Shown one piece after another: positions 1 through 9,301 of a stretch of 64,000 bases of DNA. A program made the position numbers and the translations under genes. Origin of the DNA: an uncultured Prevotellaceae bacterium (GTDB lineage: Bacteria > Bacteroidota > Bacteroidia > Bacteroidales > Bacteroidaceae); the NCBI GenBank assembly GCA_902762325.1, contig CACWNV010000009.1, forward strand, positions 1-64,000, read 5' to 3'. Each line of letters starts with the position of its first letter. Within the stretch, counting starts at the first letter, position 1. A model generated the notes under the pieces. It did not search any database. It was not told the DNA's origin and worked only from the letters and a program-made list of their open reading frames with translations.

Positions 1-2201
1 GCAAAGTGGAATGAGAAGTCACGGGAGAACTTCGGATAGATGATCGGCCATCGTTCACGGTCAGTGGTGTAGGCAGGGTTGACCGCTTTCATTCCCATAT
101 CGAATCGGAGGATGAAATAGTCGAAGTTCAGTCGGATTCCCAATCCATAGGCAAAGGCAATCTGCTTGTAGAATTCATCCCACTTGAATTTACCCCCGGG
201 CTGGTCGGGATAGTTGCGGATGGTCCAGATGTTTCCTGCATCGATGAAGACGGCACCGTTGAACTTCCAGAACAGGAACGTGCGATACTCCAGGCTCATA
301 TCAAGCTTCATGTCACCTGTCTGGTTGATGAAGTCGATACGTCCACGATTCCCGCGGAACGAGCCGGGGCCGAGTCCTCTTACGCTCCATCCTCTCACAG
401 AGTTCGCACCGCCAGAGAAATAGCGCTTTTCGAAAGGTAGTACGCGGCTGTTTCCATAAGGATAGGCAAACCCGAATGCGGCATGAATAGCCAGTTGGTT
501 GCGGGTATCGAAGACGATGAGGCGGGTGTAGTCGAAGTCGAACTTCACATATTGGGCGTATGCGATGTTGAACATGGTGAACTGGTCGTTCTCGTTCTCC
601 TTGAACCCGAAGACATGAGAGGCAGCCATCAGCAGGTTTCCTGCCGTTTCGACATTCGCACGGAACGCATTGTAGCGACTGTTATAGTTGATACCGAAAC
701 CTGTCTTCATGATGAACAGATCCGAATAGTTGTACTTCAGAATAGCGTTTCTGTTGCTGACACTATCCAGATAGTCATGCTTGAACGTATTACTTATCCA
801 GGGCATGTAGATATAGTTCAGGTCAACCATGTCGAACCTGTATGACACCCTCTGCTGCGGTGCATTCCATCTGTATCGCCATGTGAGTGTGAACACCCGA
901 CGGTGGAACTCAGGCCTGTTCTGCAGGTTGTACACCAAAGACAACTCAGACGTCGCCCTGTTTCTCAACCGGTATGACCTCGAAAGGAAAGGAACGATGA
1001 AACGAGGGAACATGATTTTGCCTTCTGCGCTATACTCCATGTAGTTCTTGTTCTGGTAGCCCTCTAATCCTGTGATTGCCTCAAAAGCGCCACGCAGCTG
1101 GAGGCTTAGCACTTCAGAGCCATGAAAGAGATTCCGGTTTTGATAGGTGAGAGTTGCCGCAGCACCCAGGTCTCCCGCCGTGTTCGTTCCTTCCGGTGAG
1201 AAGGAGATGGTGGAAGGCTTATTCGTACTGATCTGTATGTCGCAGTCGAGCAGCCGGGAGTTGGGGTCTTCTGTGAACTTGATGTTCGTGTACTTGACAG
1301 CCTGTAAGCGTGCAAAGTTATTGTATGTCTTCTCCAGGTCGCTGCTGCTGAACAGTTTCCCGGGTTGAATGACCGTGTTGTTCTTCAGGACATTCCTTCT
1401 GAGATGAATGGTACCGTCATCGCCGCTCAGATAGTTGACCTTTCGCACGGTATATACGGGATGGTCGGTCAGCTCGTCATTGATGCGATAGGGCATCAGA
1501 TGTACGGTGAGGTCGATAGTACGGTCACTCGAAGCAGAGTCGGCAGAGTATCGGATGAAATCCTTGTTGAACCGATAGTAGCCGTGGTTGGTAAGCAGTG
1601 TGGTGATTCTCTTGCGCTCGGCCTCGAGCAGATCAACGCTGAACTGTTCCCCCTCTTTCAGCAGGGGCTTGTTTACCTCCTCTTCCTCAGCATCTTCCAA
1701 CAAGTTTGAGATATTCTTGTCCTGAATATCATATTTGATGTCATCTAACATGTAGGGGATGCCCGGGTGAAGGATGTAGGTTGCCTTCAGTTTTTTCCCG
1801 TTTTTCTTCAGCTTGACATCTGTAGACGACTGCATGAAGCCACGGTTCTGCATGGCAGTGGTCAGGTCTTGACAAGTCCGTTGCGCCATGATGGAGTCGA
1901 AGATGACAGGAGCCTCGCCGATTTTCTTCAAGGTACGATTGATCCATTTGGTGGAGTCCTTGCCAGCCAATGAGTAAGTGGCAAGTGGAATCTTGAACAG
2001 GGAGAACCATTTGGAGTTAGCTTTCTGCCGGATATAGGGCCTCAGAACCGATGCGTCAAAGTTACTGGAGTCGGAAGCAATTTCAACTTTCGACAGCATA
2101 AATTGTCCGTCGGGAACAAATTTCGTGGCGGAGCAACTGTAGATAAGGCATAGGATTCCCATGCCGATCAACCGTTGAGAATAACGCTTAAAGTAATTCA
2201 C
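1..2201 (-). CDS. TamL-like outer-membrane BamA/TamA family lipoprotein, 3' end cut by window
   Basis: The minus strand is open from 2201 to the window edge (733 codons plus two bases), so the C-terminus is missing; given a family length of about 750 residues only a short piece is lost. The protein starts with a basic segment (NYFKRYSQR), a short hydrophobic stretch and a lipobox ending in IYSC, which predicts a lipoprotein. POTRA-like text follows (for example PGKLFSSSDLEKTY) and then beta-strand-rich barrel sequence (ANVETAGNLLMAA, YPKFSRDFSFHF). I checked the frame at three distant points and it is continuous. The GTG at 2201 is chosen because the first ATG (2162) would remove the basic n-region. 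In Bacteroidetes the lipidated TamA homologue TamL acts with TamB in outer-membrane assembly; a TamB homologue lies at 55358-59782. A BamA paralogue is the main alternative. Confidence 0.82.
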   Translation of the reverse strand, partial: MNYFKRYSQRLIGMGILCLIYSCSATKFVPDGQFMLSKVEIASDSSNFDASVLRPYIRQKANSKWFSLFKIPLATYSLAGKDSTKWINRTLKKIGEAPVIFDSIMAQRTCQDLTTAMQNRGFMQSSTDVKLKKNGKKLKATYILHPGIPYMLDDIKYDIQDKNISNLLEDAEEEEVNKPLLKEGEQFSVDLLEAERKRITTLLTNHGYYRFNKDFIRYSADSASSDRTIDLTVHLMPYRINDELTDHPVYTVRKVNYLSGDDGTIHLRRNVLKNNTVIQPGKLFSSSDLEKTYNNFARLQAVKYTNIKFTEDPNSRLLDCDIQISTNKPSTISFSPEGTNTAGDLGAAATLTYQNRNLFHGSEVLSLQLRGAFEAITGLEGYQNKNYMEYSAEGKIMFPRFIVPFLSRSYRLRNRATSELSLVYNLQNRPEFHRRVFTLTWRYRWNAPQQRVSYRFDMVDLNYIYMPWISNTFKHDYLDSVSNRNAILKYNYSDLFIMKTGFGINYNSRYNAFRANVETAGNLLMAASHVFGFKENENDQFTMFNIAYAQYVKFDFDYTRLIVFDTRNQLAIHAAFGFAYPYGNSRVLPFEKRYFSGGANSVRGWSVRGLGPGSFRGNRGRIDFINQTGDMKLDMSLEYRTFLFWKFNGAVFIDAGNIWTIRNYPDQPGGKFKWDEFYKQIAFAYGLGIRLNFDYFILRFDMGMKAVNPAYTTDRERWPIIYPKFSRDFSFHF

Positions 2202-2206
2202 AAATG

Positions 2207-2214
2207 CAAAATTA
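2207..2214 (-). promoter_or_regulatory. -7 box of the TamL gene
   Basis: On the minus strand this reads TAATTTTG, matching the Bacteroidetes TAnnTTTG box. Only 5 nt separate it from the GTG start at 2201, so the transcript would be leaderless or nearly so. Confidence 0.55.
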
Positions 2215-2246
2215 CAGAAAAATACTGAAAGAAAAAAATTTTTTAG

Positions 2247-2254
2247 TACCTTTG
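2247..2254 (+). promoter_or_regulatory. -7 box of the RNA methyltransferase operon
   Basis: TACCTTTG fits TAnnTTTG and lies 16 nt before the ATG at 2271, the usual spacing in this window. It forms a divergent promoter pair with the TamL gene. Confidence 0.55.
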
Positions 2255-2270
2255 CACCAAATGTGCTGAA

Positions 2271-3041
2271 ATGATTAGCAAGGCAAGAATCAAGTATCTC
2301 CATTCTCTGGAGTTGAAAAAGAATCGTAAGGCAGAACGTGTCTTTGTGGCAGAAGGTCCGAAAGTGGTAGGCGATCTGCTTGAGGTTCTTTCTGCAAGAC
2401 TGGTCATAGCCACCGGCGAATGGCTAAGCCGCAATGCAGTCCGGTTGAGTGCCCGCACGGAAGTCATAGAGGTCACAGAGGAGGAGTTGAGCAAGGCCAG
2501 CTTTCTCCAGCATCCTCAGGATGTGATAGCCGTTTTTCCCCAGTGGGATGAGGGTGACATAACGGTTCCGACGGAAGAGTTGTCGCTGGCACTCGACGGA
2601 GTGCAGGACCCCGGTAATCTCGGAACCATCATACGCATAGCCGACTGGTTTGGCATCAGGCATATCTATTGCAGTCCTTCAACGGCAGATGTGTATAATC
2701 CGAAAGTGGTGCAGGCAACGATGGGAAGTATTGCCCGGGTATGCGTCCAGTACTGCAACCTTCATTCGCTTTTTGAAAGTCTCCCGCCGGAACTCCCAGT
2801 CTATGGAACCCTTCTTGACGGGAATGACATCTATCAGCAGCATCTTATGTCACGGGGCATCATCGTCATGGGAAATGAAGGCAACGGCATCTCCCCGGAA
2901 ATACGCCAGAGAATTAATCGCAAGCTATTTATTCCTAATTTCCCGATTGGACGCGAAACGGCAGAGAGCCTGAATGTAGCCGTGGCAACAGCCATCACCT
3001 GTGCTGAGTTCCGTCGTCAGGAAAATGCTTATAAGAACTAA
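2271..3041 (+). CDS. TrmH/SpoU-family RNA 2'-O-methyltransferase
   Basis: A 256-residue SPOUT methyltransferase predicted to transfer a methyl group from AdoMet to a ribose 2'-OH of rRNA or tRNA. The N-terminal substrate-binding domain (SKARIKYLHSLELKKNR, then FVAEGPK) is typical of RlmB/TrmH-like enzymes. The three SpoU motifs are present in order: DGVQDPGNLGTIIRIADWFG near residue 110, IVMGNEGNGIS near 200, and the knot motif IPNFPIGRETAESLNVAVA near 225. The RNA target cannot be named from sequence. It is divergent from the TamL gene and appears to lead an operon with the membrane protein and hisB downstream. Confidence 0.9.
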   Translation: MISKARIKYLHSLELKKNRKAERVFVAEGPKVVGDLLEVLSARLVIATGEWLSRNAVRLSARTEVIEVTEEELSKASFLQHPQDVIAVFPQWDEGDITVPTEELSLALDGVQDPGNLGTIIRIADWFGIRHIYCSPSTADVYNPKVVQATMGSIARVCVQYCNLHSLFESLPPELPVYGTLLDGNDIYQQHLMSRGIIVMGNEGNGISPEIRQRINRKLFIPNFPIGRETAESLNVAVATAITCAEFRRQENAYKN

Positions 3042-3054
3042 ATATGAACTAAAG

Positions 3055-3966
3055 ATGGATATGGATAAAGATCTTTATAAATCACGGAATGCTTCGAAAT
3101 GTGTCAAGGCAGGATACTTGTTTCTAAGCAGTAATTACAAGCGGATATTCAAGCCGATATGGCTTCCAGCCTTGCTGGTTGCTATCGCCGTTGCCGCTAT
3201 TGTGAGCATGACGGTGAAGTCGTTCCAAGACCCGGCAAGTGCCGCGAGCCTCGGCTTTATCGGTGCTGCATTGCAGGGAGCCTTCTCTGTCTTGATGATG
3301 GTCGGCAGTGTCTGGCTGTTAGCTGCATTGTACAACCTGTTTAATGCAGAGGGGATGCGTCCGAACATCATCAAGGGCGTGAAGCTGATGATACTGGAGC
3401 TGCTCATCACGATTGTTGTCACCATTATTGTCGGCTTAGTCGTAGTGGGTTTTGTCTACCTGAGTAAGCACACAGAAGTCTCTTCCCCGGATGATTACAA
3501 GTCATTCATCATTAAAGCAGGGTGTACGGCAATAGGTCTCATCGTCTTATTGTTTGTGTTGTCCCTCCCGTTTGTCTATTTCATCCCCAAATACATGATG
3601 GAGAAGATCAAGATGCGCAAGTCGTTCTTCAAAGCCTATAAGACCGGATTCCGCAATTGGGGATTCCTTTTCCTTGTGGTGTTTATCATCGGGCTTATTT
3701 CTCTTGTCATCATGGCGTTGACAACCCTTCCCTTAATCATCCTGTCGGGTGCTCAGGGTGCATCGCTTCAGGGTACGATAGCGTTCGGCGATCCATCGGG
3801 TATGCCTTCCTACTTTGTATGGCTGTTCTTCCTGACGACGCTGATGACGAGTTTTATCATGACCTTTGTCTCGGCATGGATGCTTTTCACCGCCACATAC
3901 TCATACGGGTCGATAGAACATAACAAGCAGGAGCGGCGGGTTGCCAAGCACAAAAACGTGGTTTAA
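3055..3966 (+). CDS. Polytopic membrane protein of unknown function
   Basis: The protein has 303 residues if started at the ATG at 3055; an in-frame GTG at 3001 would overlap the upstream methyltransferase by 41 bp and is unlikely. The first ~34 residues are polar ([12 protein letters not shown]). About six hydrophobic segments follow, near residues 35-56, 68-96, 110-136, 155-178, 202-230 and 252-282, and the C-terminus is short and basic ([11 protein letters not shown]). There is no catalytic motif that I can identify. The spacing (13 nt after the methyltransferase, 20 nt before hisB) suggests co-transcription. I infer an inner-membrane protein and do not assign a function. Confidence 0.8.
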   Translation: MDMDKDLYKSRNASKCVKAGYLFLSSNYKRIFKPIWLPALLVAIAVAAIVSMTVKSFQDPASAASLGFIGAALQGAFSVLMMVGSVWLLAALYNLFNAEGMRPNIIKGVKLMILELLITIVVTIIVGLVVVGFVYLSKHTEVSSPDDYKSFIIKAGCTAIGLIVLLFVLSLPFVYFIPKYMMEKIKMRKSFFKAYKTGFRNWGFLFLVVFIIGLISLVIMALTTLPLIILSGAQGASLQGTIAFGDPSGMPSYFVWLFFLTTLMTSFIMTFVSAWMLFTATYSYGSIEHNKQERRVAKHKNVV

Positions 3967-3986
3967 CAAAACAATTACCAATATCT

Positions 3987-5057
3987 ATGCAGAGAGTACT
4001 TTTCATTGATCGTGACGGCACACTGATTGAAGAGCCATACGACGAGCAGATAGATTCATTCGAGAAGCTGAAATTTGTTGACGGTGTCTTCCGTAACCTC
4101 GGCTTTATTCGCCGTAAGCTCGACTTTCGCTTCGTGATGGTTTCCAACCAAGACGGGTTAGGCACAACAAGTTTTCCTGAAGACACCTTCTGGCCGGTGC
4201 ATAATTTCATCCTCCAGACACTGGAAGGAGAAGGCATCAGCTTTGATGAACAACTCATCGACCGTCATTTCCCCGAAGATAATTCACCGATGCGCAAACC
4301 AGGTACGGGCATGCTTACAGAGTATCTGAACAATGACAAATACGACCTTGCCAACAGCTATGTCATCGGCGACCGTGAAACCGACCGTAAGCTTGCTGAG
4401 AACATTGGATGTAAGGCACTTATCCTTGGGCAGGACGGTATGACGTGGGACAAAATCGCTGAGATTCTATTTGCCGGAGAGCGGATTGCGGAGGTCAGTC
4501 GGAAGACAAAGGAGACCGACATCTATGTGAAGGTAAACCTCGACGGTTCGGGCAAATGCGACATCAGTACTGGACTGGGCTTCTTCGACCACATGCTTGA
4601 GCAGATAGGCAAGCATGGTATGATGGACCTGACGATACACACGAAGGGAGACTTGCATGTTGACGAACACCACACCATTGAAGATACCGCCATTGTGCTG
4701 GGAGAGTGCATCTTGAAAGGTCTTGGCGACAAGCGAGGCATTGAACGCTATGGCTATTGTCTCCCGATGGATGATTGTCTGTGCCAGGCCGTTCTTGACT
4801 TTGGCGGTCGTCCATGGCTCGTCTGGGATGTTGAGTTTCATCGTGAGCGAGTGGGGGATGTGCCTACCGAAATGTTCCTGCACTTCTTTAAGAGCTTCAG
4901 TGATGCCGCCCGTATCAACCTGAACATCAAGGCTGAAGGGGAGAACGAGCATCATAAGATAGAAGGGATATTCAAGGCTTTGGCACGGGCATTAAAAATG
5001 GCAGTCCAAAGGGATATCTTCCATTTTGAACTGCCATCGACGAAAGGAATGCTCTAA
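3987..5057 (+). CDS. hisB: Bifunctional histidinol-phosphatase / imidazoleglycerol-phosphate dehydratase
   Basis: A 356-residue fusion catalysing two steps of histidine synthesis. Residues 1-165 are a HAD-type histidinol-phosphate phosphatase with the DxDGT nucleophile motif (FIDRDGT, D8 and D10) and IGDRETD near 128-134. Residues 175-356 are the imidazoleglycerol-phosphate dehydratase, with metal-binding histidines in DEHHTIED (228-229) and ENEHHKIEG (322-323). E. coli HisB carries a Cys-His zinc loop in the phosphatase half; the matching stretch here ([14 protein letters not shown], 92-105) keeps a histidine but has no cysteine. No other his gene is in the window. The gene ends 7 bp from the convergent stop of the GH94 gene and I see no terminator between them. 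Confidence 0.95.
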   Translation: MQRVLFIDRDGTLIEEPYDEQIDSFEKLKFVDGVFRNLGFIRRKLDFRFVMVSNQDGLGTTSFPEDTFWPVHNFILQTLEGEGISFDEQLIDRHFPEDNSPMRKPGTGMLTEYLNNDKYDLANSYVIGDRETDRKLAENIGCKALILGQDGMTWDKIAEILFAGERIAEVSRKTKETDIYVKVNLDGSGKCDISTGLGFFDHMLEQIGKHGMMDLTIHTKGDLHVDEHHTIEDTAIVLGECILKGLGDKRGIERYGYCLPMDDCLCQAVLDFGGRPWLVWDVEFHRERVGDVPTEMFLHFFKSFSDAARINLNIKAEGENEHHKIEGIFKALARALKMAVQRDIFHFELPSTKGML

Positions 5058-5064
5058 AAAGCGA

Positions 5065-7581
5065 TTATCCCATGATGACTTCCACTTTATGGTGTCCGCT
5101 TGTTGCGGGCACTATATTGTTTTTAAGCAATTGACCATCAACGAGAATAGACTTCACTCCTTTGTTCACGCCATCAGGATTCTTCACGACGATTTCATAT
5201 TCACCATCGCGGAATCGGCGAGTGACCGTATATTCCTTAGCAGAAGCAGGCAGACACGGGTCAATCAGGATACCGTCGTAATCAGGCTTTATGCCAAGGA
5301 TGAATTGAGATACGGTGTACCACATCCAGGCAGCGGTTCCCGTGAGCCATGAGTTCTTTCCTTCACCGGGACGAGCCGCATCTTTTCCTGCCACCATCTG
5401 GCAATTCACGTATGGCTCAACCTTGTGGAGTGTCTGACGGTCTTCTTCAACGTATGAGGGAAGAATCTTCTTGTAGTGCTCCCACGCATCCTGACCGCGT
5501 CCGGCAACCGTCTCACCGATAATCACCCACGGGTTGTTATGGCAGAAGATACCGGCATTCTCTTTATAACCGGCGGGATAGCTGGAAATCTCTCCCATCT
5601 CGACATGATAAGTGGTAAAGGCAGGATTGTTCAACACGATGCCATGCTCGCAATCCAATCGTTCTTTCACGGAGTCAAGAGCCTTGTCAACCATACCGTC
5701 TTCAAGACCGATGCCAGCCATCGTACACCATCCCTGACTCTCGATGAAGATCTTACCTTCCTCGTTCTCCTCACTTCCAATCTTGTTGCCGAAGAAGTCG
5801 TATGCACGCAGATACCATGCTCCGTCCCAACCGTCTTTCTTCACCGCCTCAATCATCTCTTCGACATGTTGTTCGGCACGCTCAGCCTCAGCCTCGTATT
5901 TCTGTTTGTCATCAAAACGGTTAGCCAACTGGCGGCAGAGTTCAACATAGTCTCGTCCAGTTACGACGAAAAGACCGGCAATCATCAGCGACTCAGCCTT
6001 TGAACCTTCGCTTTTGTTCTCGGTCGTCTGGAAACTCTCATTCGGATCCCATGAGAAGCAGTTGAGGTTAAGGCAATCGTTCCAGTCGGCACGTCCTATC
6101 AAGGGCAGCTTATGAGGACCGAGATTCTCAACTACATGATTGAATGATACGCGGAGATGCTCAAAGAGAGTGACTTCTGTACCTGGCTGATTGTCAAATG
6201 GAACCATCTCGTCGAGGATAGAGAAGTCGCCTGTCTCCTTGATATAGGCAACCGTTCCGAAAATAAGCCAGCACGGGTCATCATTGAAACCGCCACCAAT
6301 GTCGTTGTTGCCTCGCTTGGTAAGCGGCTGATACTGGTGATAGCAGCCTCCGTCGGGGAATTGTGTCGATGCAATATCAATAATACGCTGGCGGGCACGA
6401 CTTGGAATCTGGTGGACAAAGCCGACGAGATCCTGATTAGAGTCGCGGAATCCCATACCACGACCGACGCCGCTTTCGAAGAAGGACGCTGAGCGAGACA
6501 TACAGAATGTAACCATACACTGATACTGGTTCCAGATGTTCACCATTCTGTCTAACTTGTCGTTACCAGTCTCTACTTTATAGATGCTGAGCAGATCGTC
6601 CCAGTAGGCACAAAGTTCATCAAAAGCCTTGTCAACTTTCTCCGTCGTGTCGAATTGTGAAATTGTAGTACGAGCCTTTTCCTTGTTGACAAACGTATGG
6701 TCGAGTGCACCAAGAGACGATATAACCTTCTGGTTGTTGTCGGCACTGGCATCATACTTTTCTTCCTGCTCGTTCTCCACATAGCCCAATACAAATATAT
6801 AGTCTTTGCTCTCACCTGGTTGCAATTCAACCTCAACGTAATGGGATGCGATAGGGCTCCAACCGTGTGCAACGCTATTCTTGGGGCTTCCTGCCATCAC
6901 ACAATCAGGATTGCCGAACTCGTTGTAAAGTCCGATGAAAGACTCACGGTCGGTGTCAAAACCCTGAATGGGAACATTGACACTATAATAGGCATAGTGA
7001 TTGCGACGCTCTTTATATTCTGTCTTATGATAGATAACGGAACCGTCGATTTCCACTTCACCGGTAGAGAAGTTACGCTGGAAGTTTTCCATGTCAGTAG
7101 CAGCATTCCACAGACACCATTCAGCAAATGAGAATAGCTTGAGATGCTTGACTTCATTTGAGTTGTTTGTCAAAGTCAGTTTCTGCACCTCAGCCCATGT
7201 CTTTAAAGGAACGAAGAACAACACAGAAGCCTGAACGCCATTCTTGCTACCCGTGATACGTGTGTAATTCATACCGTGACGGCACTCGTAAGAGTCGAGT
7301 TGAGTCTTACAAGGCTTCCATCCGGGATTCCATACGGTATCATTATCCTTCAGATAGAAATAACGACCTCCATTATCCATCGGTACTCCGTTGTATCGAT
7401 AACGAGTGATTCGACGGAACTTGGCATCTTTATAAAAAGAGTATCCGCCGGCTGTGTTAGAAATCAATGAGAAGAAATCCTCATTACCTAAATAATTGAT
7501 CCATGGCCAGGGTGTTTGTGGATCAGTTATTACATACTCACGATGCTGATCATCAAAATGACCGTACTTCTTATTAATCAT
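5065..7581 (-). CDS. Cellobiose phosphorylase (glycoside hydrolase family 94)
   Basis: An 838-residue cytoplasmic enzyme with no signal peptide. The N-terminus ([46 protein letters not shown]) closely follows known clostridial cellobiose phosphorylases, which split cellobiose with phosphate into glucose 1-phosphate and glucose and so save ATP. The (alpha/alpha)6 catalytic region contains [13 protein letters not shown], where Asp502 corresponds to the family's general acid. GH94 also holds chitobiose and cellodextrin phosphorylases; the N-terminal and active-site text favours cellobiose. It is the last gene of a minus-strand cluster, 11 nt after the 66-residue ORF. It suggests use of plant beta-glucan in gut or rumen. 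Confidence 0.92.
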   Translation of the reverse strand: MINKKYGHFDDQHREYVITDPQTPWPWINYLGNEDFFSLISNTAGGYSFYKDAKFRRITRYRYNGVPMDNGGRYFYLKDNDTVWNPGWKPCKTQLDSYECRHGMNYTRITGSKNGVQASVLFFVPLKTWAEVQKLTLTNNSNEVKHLKLFSFAEWCLWNAATDMENFQRNFSTGEVEIDGSVIYHKTEYKERRNHYAYYSVNVPIQGFDTDRESFIGLYNEFGNPDCVMAGSPKNSVAHGWSPIASHYVEVELQPGESKDYIFVLGYVENEQEEKYDASADNNQKVISSLGALDHTFVNKEKARTTISQFDTTEKVDKAFDELCAYWDDLLSIYKVETGNDKLDRMVNIWNQYQCMVTFCMSRSASFFESGVGRGMGFRDSNQDLVGFVHQIPSRARQRIIDIASTQFPDGGCYHQYQPLTKRGNNDIGGGFNDDPCWLIFGTVAYIKETGDFSILDEMVPFDNQPGTEVTLFEHLRVSFNHVVENLGPHKLPLIGRADWNDCLNLNCFSWDPNESFQTTENKSEGSKAESLMIAGLFVVTGRDYVELCRQLANRFDDKQKYEAEAERAEQHVEEMIEAVKKDGWDGAWYLRAYDFFGNKIGSEENEEGKIFIESQGWCTMAGIGLEDGMVDKALDSVKERLDCEHGIVLNNPAFTTYHVEMGEISSYPAGYKENAGIFCHNNPWVIIGETVAGRGQDAWEHYKKILPSYVEEDRQTLHKVEPYVNCQMVAGKDAARPGEGKNSWLTGTAAWMWYTVSQFILGIKPDYDGILIDPCLPASAKEYTVTRRFRDGEYEIVVKNPDGVNKGVKSILVDGQLLKNNIVPATSGHHKVEVIMG

Positions 7582-7592
7582 ATCTTTATTAG

Positions 7593-7793
7593 TTATAAAA
7601 TGTCTTCATCTTCATCTGTTTCCCAGACGTTGAAATGCTTTGCTTCTATTTCATCACCGGACGAAATAAACAAGTCATCGAGTTCAAAATCATCTGGCAT
7701 GTTATATATTTTCATACTCATTCCCCCTAACAGGCTTTGACAAATACTGAATTCCTTGATCTTGATTTGCGGTGCTATATATTGTGTTTCCAT
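7593..7793 (-). CDS. Small acidic peptide of unknown function (66 aa)
   Basis: The peptide begins [15 protein letters not shown], has a LLGGMS segment around residues 21-26, and ends in a strongly acidic, aromatic tail ([13 protein letters not shown]). Small Prevotella and Bacteroides proteins of this shape (a Y-x-x-P start, a short middle motif and an acidic tail with Trp or Phe) are common and uncharacterised, from my recollection of such genomes. It lies 34 nt after the secreted cohesin-like gene and 11 nt before the cellobiose phosphorylase, so it is probably translated within the same transcript. The GG followed by a small residue recalls leader-peptide cleavage sites, but no maturase or exporter is adjacent, so I do not call it a RiPP. 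Confidence 0.6.
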   Translation of the reverse strand: METQYIAPQIKIKEFSICQSLLGGMSMKIYNMPDDFELDDLFISSGDEIEAKHFNVWETDEDEDIL

Positions 7794-7827
7794 TGAAGTC
7801 CGATTATTAAATTAGTTGATTAATTGG

Positions 7828-8877
7828 TTATTTAATAAGTATCTTTCTGCCATTTTGGATATACACATTCTTGCGTGTCGGAGTACCGACTTTTATCCCG
7901 CTTAGTGAATAGCAGTCATGTTCAGACTCATCAACACTCAAAGACGAAATATCAGACAGATCCTCTTCCAAGAAGATTATTTCCTTGGCATTTGTCGTGC
8001 TGGTTCCTTGTAAATAGCATTTGAATTGAGGTACGATGACACCTTCTCTACAAGAATAGAACCCAGTCTTTCCGTTTTTTGTGGAAAGTGCATAGACTTC
8101 TTTGTCATAGTTTACGGTGTATGTTGCATCCGAAGTAGGGATTAACGTGCTCTCAACGAGAGAGGCATAGGAAATCATTGTAGGACAATATTTACCTGCT
8201 GTTCCCTTTAAGATGACGCCAGTGTTGGCTGGAACAATCTTGTCTGCAATTGGTTCAAGTATGCAGCTTCCGTTTGCACCGGTTGTAGCCGCCCTGAAAA
8301 CAGTGGCAACGCCGTCACAAGCACTAAAGTCTAACGCATAAGGCCAACTGAAAGAGCCATAGCCACTATCGGAGATTTTAGCAATGTATTCAGCTATTTG
8401 AGTAGTTTGAGCATCCAGCATTACGGTCGATGGTGACGGTGCAGTAGTCAATTTGATGTTCTTAATCTCACAAATCTGCGTTCCGCCTTCCACTTCACCG
8501 TTTGCTCTAATCTTTACCTTGATTAATTCACCGGATGTTCCCTTGATATATTGCGTACCGGACATGGCGAATACCATGAAACGATAGCAGACGTTATTAT
8601 AGAATGACGATCTCAATACATGAGGCTTACTGGTTGTTGTGCGATTGGGATTTAATACGCCATAGCTGTTATTCTCCATGACGAGTTCCAGACCTTTCGG
8701 AAGATAGAGATCGAACTGGGCAGCACAATATGAGGTCTCATTCTCTTGTGTGAAGTTGATGGACACTTCCTTCGTTTCCCCCGCCAGAATTTCAAAGGGA
8801 TCAATGTAAAGTTGAACTGCTGACAGATCATTCAATACCGCAAATAGAAGGGTGATTGCAAAGATAGTTCTATTCAT
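7828..8877 (-). CDS. Secreted cohesin-like protein with short Prevotella-type C-terminal tail
   Basis: A 349-residue protein with a signal peptide (MNRTIFAITLLFAVLNDLSA). Residues ~22-150 (IDPFEILAGETKEVSINF, FDLYLPKGLELV) resemble a cohesin or carbohydrate-binding immunoglobulin-like fold. A second region (~165-300) contains ANTGVILKG and GFYSCREG and looks like another beta-sandwich unit. The end, YSLSGIKVGTPTRKNVYI then NGRKILIK, is the ending seen in many Prevotella secreted proteins (YDLSGRxV...GxYIxNGKKxxxK) and probably marks surface export or retention; that is inference. It is the second gene of the four-ORF minus-strand cluster. No catalytic residues are evident. Confidence 0.7.
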   Translation of the reverse strand: MNRTIFAITLLFAVLNDLSAVQLYIDPFEILAGETKEVSINFTQENETSYCAAQFDLYLPKGLELVMENNSYGVLNPNRTTTSKPHVLRSSFYNNVCYRFMVFAMSGTQYIKGTSGELIKVKIRANGEVEGGTQICEIKNIKLTTAPSPSTVMLDAQTTQIAEYIAKISDSGYGSFSWPYALDFSACDGVATVFRAATTGANGSCILEPIADKIVPANTGVILKGTAGKYCPTMISYASLVESTLIPTSDATYTVNYDKEVYALSTKNGKTGFYSCREGVIVPQFKCYLQGTSTTNAKEIIFLEEDLSDISSLSVDESEHDCYSLSGIKVGTPTRKNVYIQNGRKILIK

Positions 8878-8882
8878 GTAAA

Positions 8883-9029
8883 TTAGTTATTAAGTGTTGT
8901 TTGTGTGATTAATACAAAGTCTTTGACTCCTGCTCCGAAAGAATCTGCCCATGAAAATTCAGTAATAAGCAGACACAAAAGCATCATAATAATGCTTTCC
9001 ACACTCTCAATTCTTTTAGTCTTAGACAT
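8883..9029 (-). CDS. Candidate 48-aa secreted or membrane small protein
   Basis: A minus-strand ORF starts at ATG 9029 and stops at 8883, 5 nt before the start of the cohesin-like gene. It encodes a basic start (MSKTKRIES), a hydrophobic core (IIMMLLCLLI), EFSWA and then DSFGAGVKDFVL, which looks like a signal peptide cut after SWA leaving about 19 residues. An AAAGGT element lies ~14 nt before the ATG, and a TACTTTTG box lies ~41 nt upstream, so the ORF is inside the predicted transcript. It could instead be a truncated remnant of a secreted protein, or leader sequence whose translation couples to the next gene. Confidence 0.4.
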   Translation of the reverse strand: MSKTKRIESVESIIMMLLCLLITEFSWADSFGAGVKDFVLITQTTLNN

Positions 9030-9070
9030 CGTTTTTGTTGTTTACCTTTCTTATGATTTATATTTTGCAA

Positions 9071-9098
9071 CAAAAGTAACAAAAAAAAGTAGAATCAA
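9071..9098 (-). promoter_or_regulatory. Promoter of the cohesin-like / GH94 cluster
   Basis: On the minus strand TACTTTTG (9071-9078) fits the TAnnTTTG box, with a TTG 17 nt upstream (9096-9098), a good -33/-7 pair. Transcription would begin near 9065 and include the 48-residue ORF. Confidence 0.5.
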
Positions 9099-9235
9099 TG
9101 CATTGTTAACATTTATTGTTTTTGTGTTCGTACACGTATCAAAAAAAGTGCTTAAAGCACTGGATATTTATAATTGATTTCCTATTATTATATATAATGT
9201 GTGCAAAAAATCTCAAAAAATGAGAGTGATTTGCG

Positions 9236-9263
9236 TTTGTGTGGAGGGTTTTTATTATCTTTG
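9236..9263 (+). promoter_or_regulatory. Promoter of the nucleotidyltransferase gene
   Basis: TTTG at 9236-9239, then 16 nt, then TATCTTTG at 9256-9263: a near-ideal Bacteroidetes promoter. It leaves a leader of about 30 nt before the ATG at 9302. Confidence 0.6.
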
Positions 9264-9301
9264 CAAAAATCTTTTCGAATCATTATTAATAATAGAGTAT
9301 T

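Noticed and set aside
7593-7793. Lanthipeptide or other RiPP precursor
   Set aside because: The LLGG motif is suggestive, but no modifying enzyme, C39 protease or exporter is nearby and the tail lacks Cys and is acidic.
8905-9177. Plus-strand 90-residue ORF with a hydrophobic segment
   Set aside because: It is antisense to the 48-residue ORF and to the promoter of the minus-strand cluster, has no start box or ribosome-binding region, and its hydrophobic run mirrors A/T-rich DNA.
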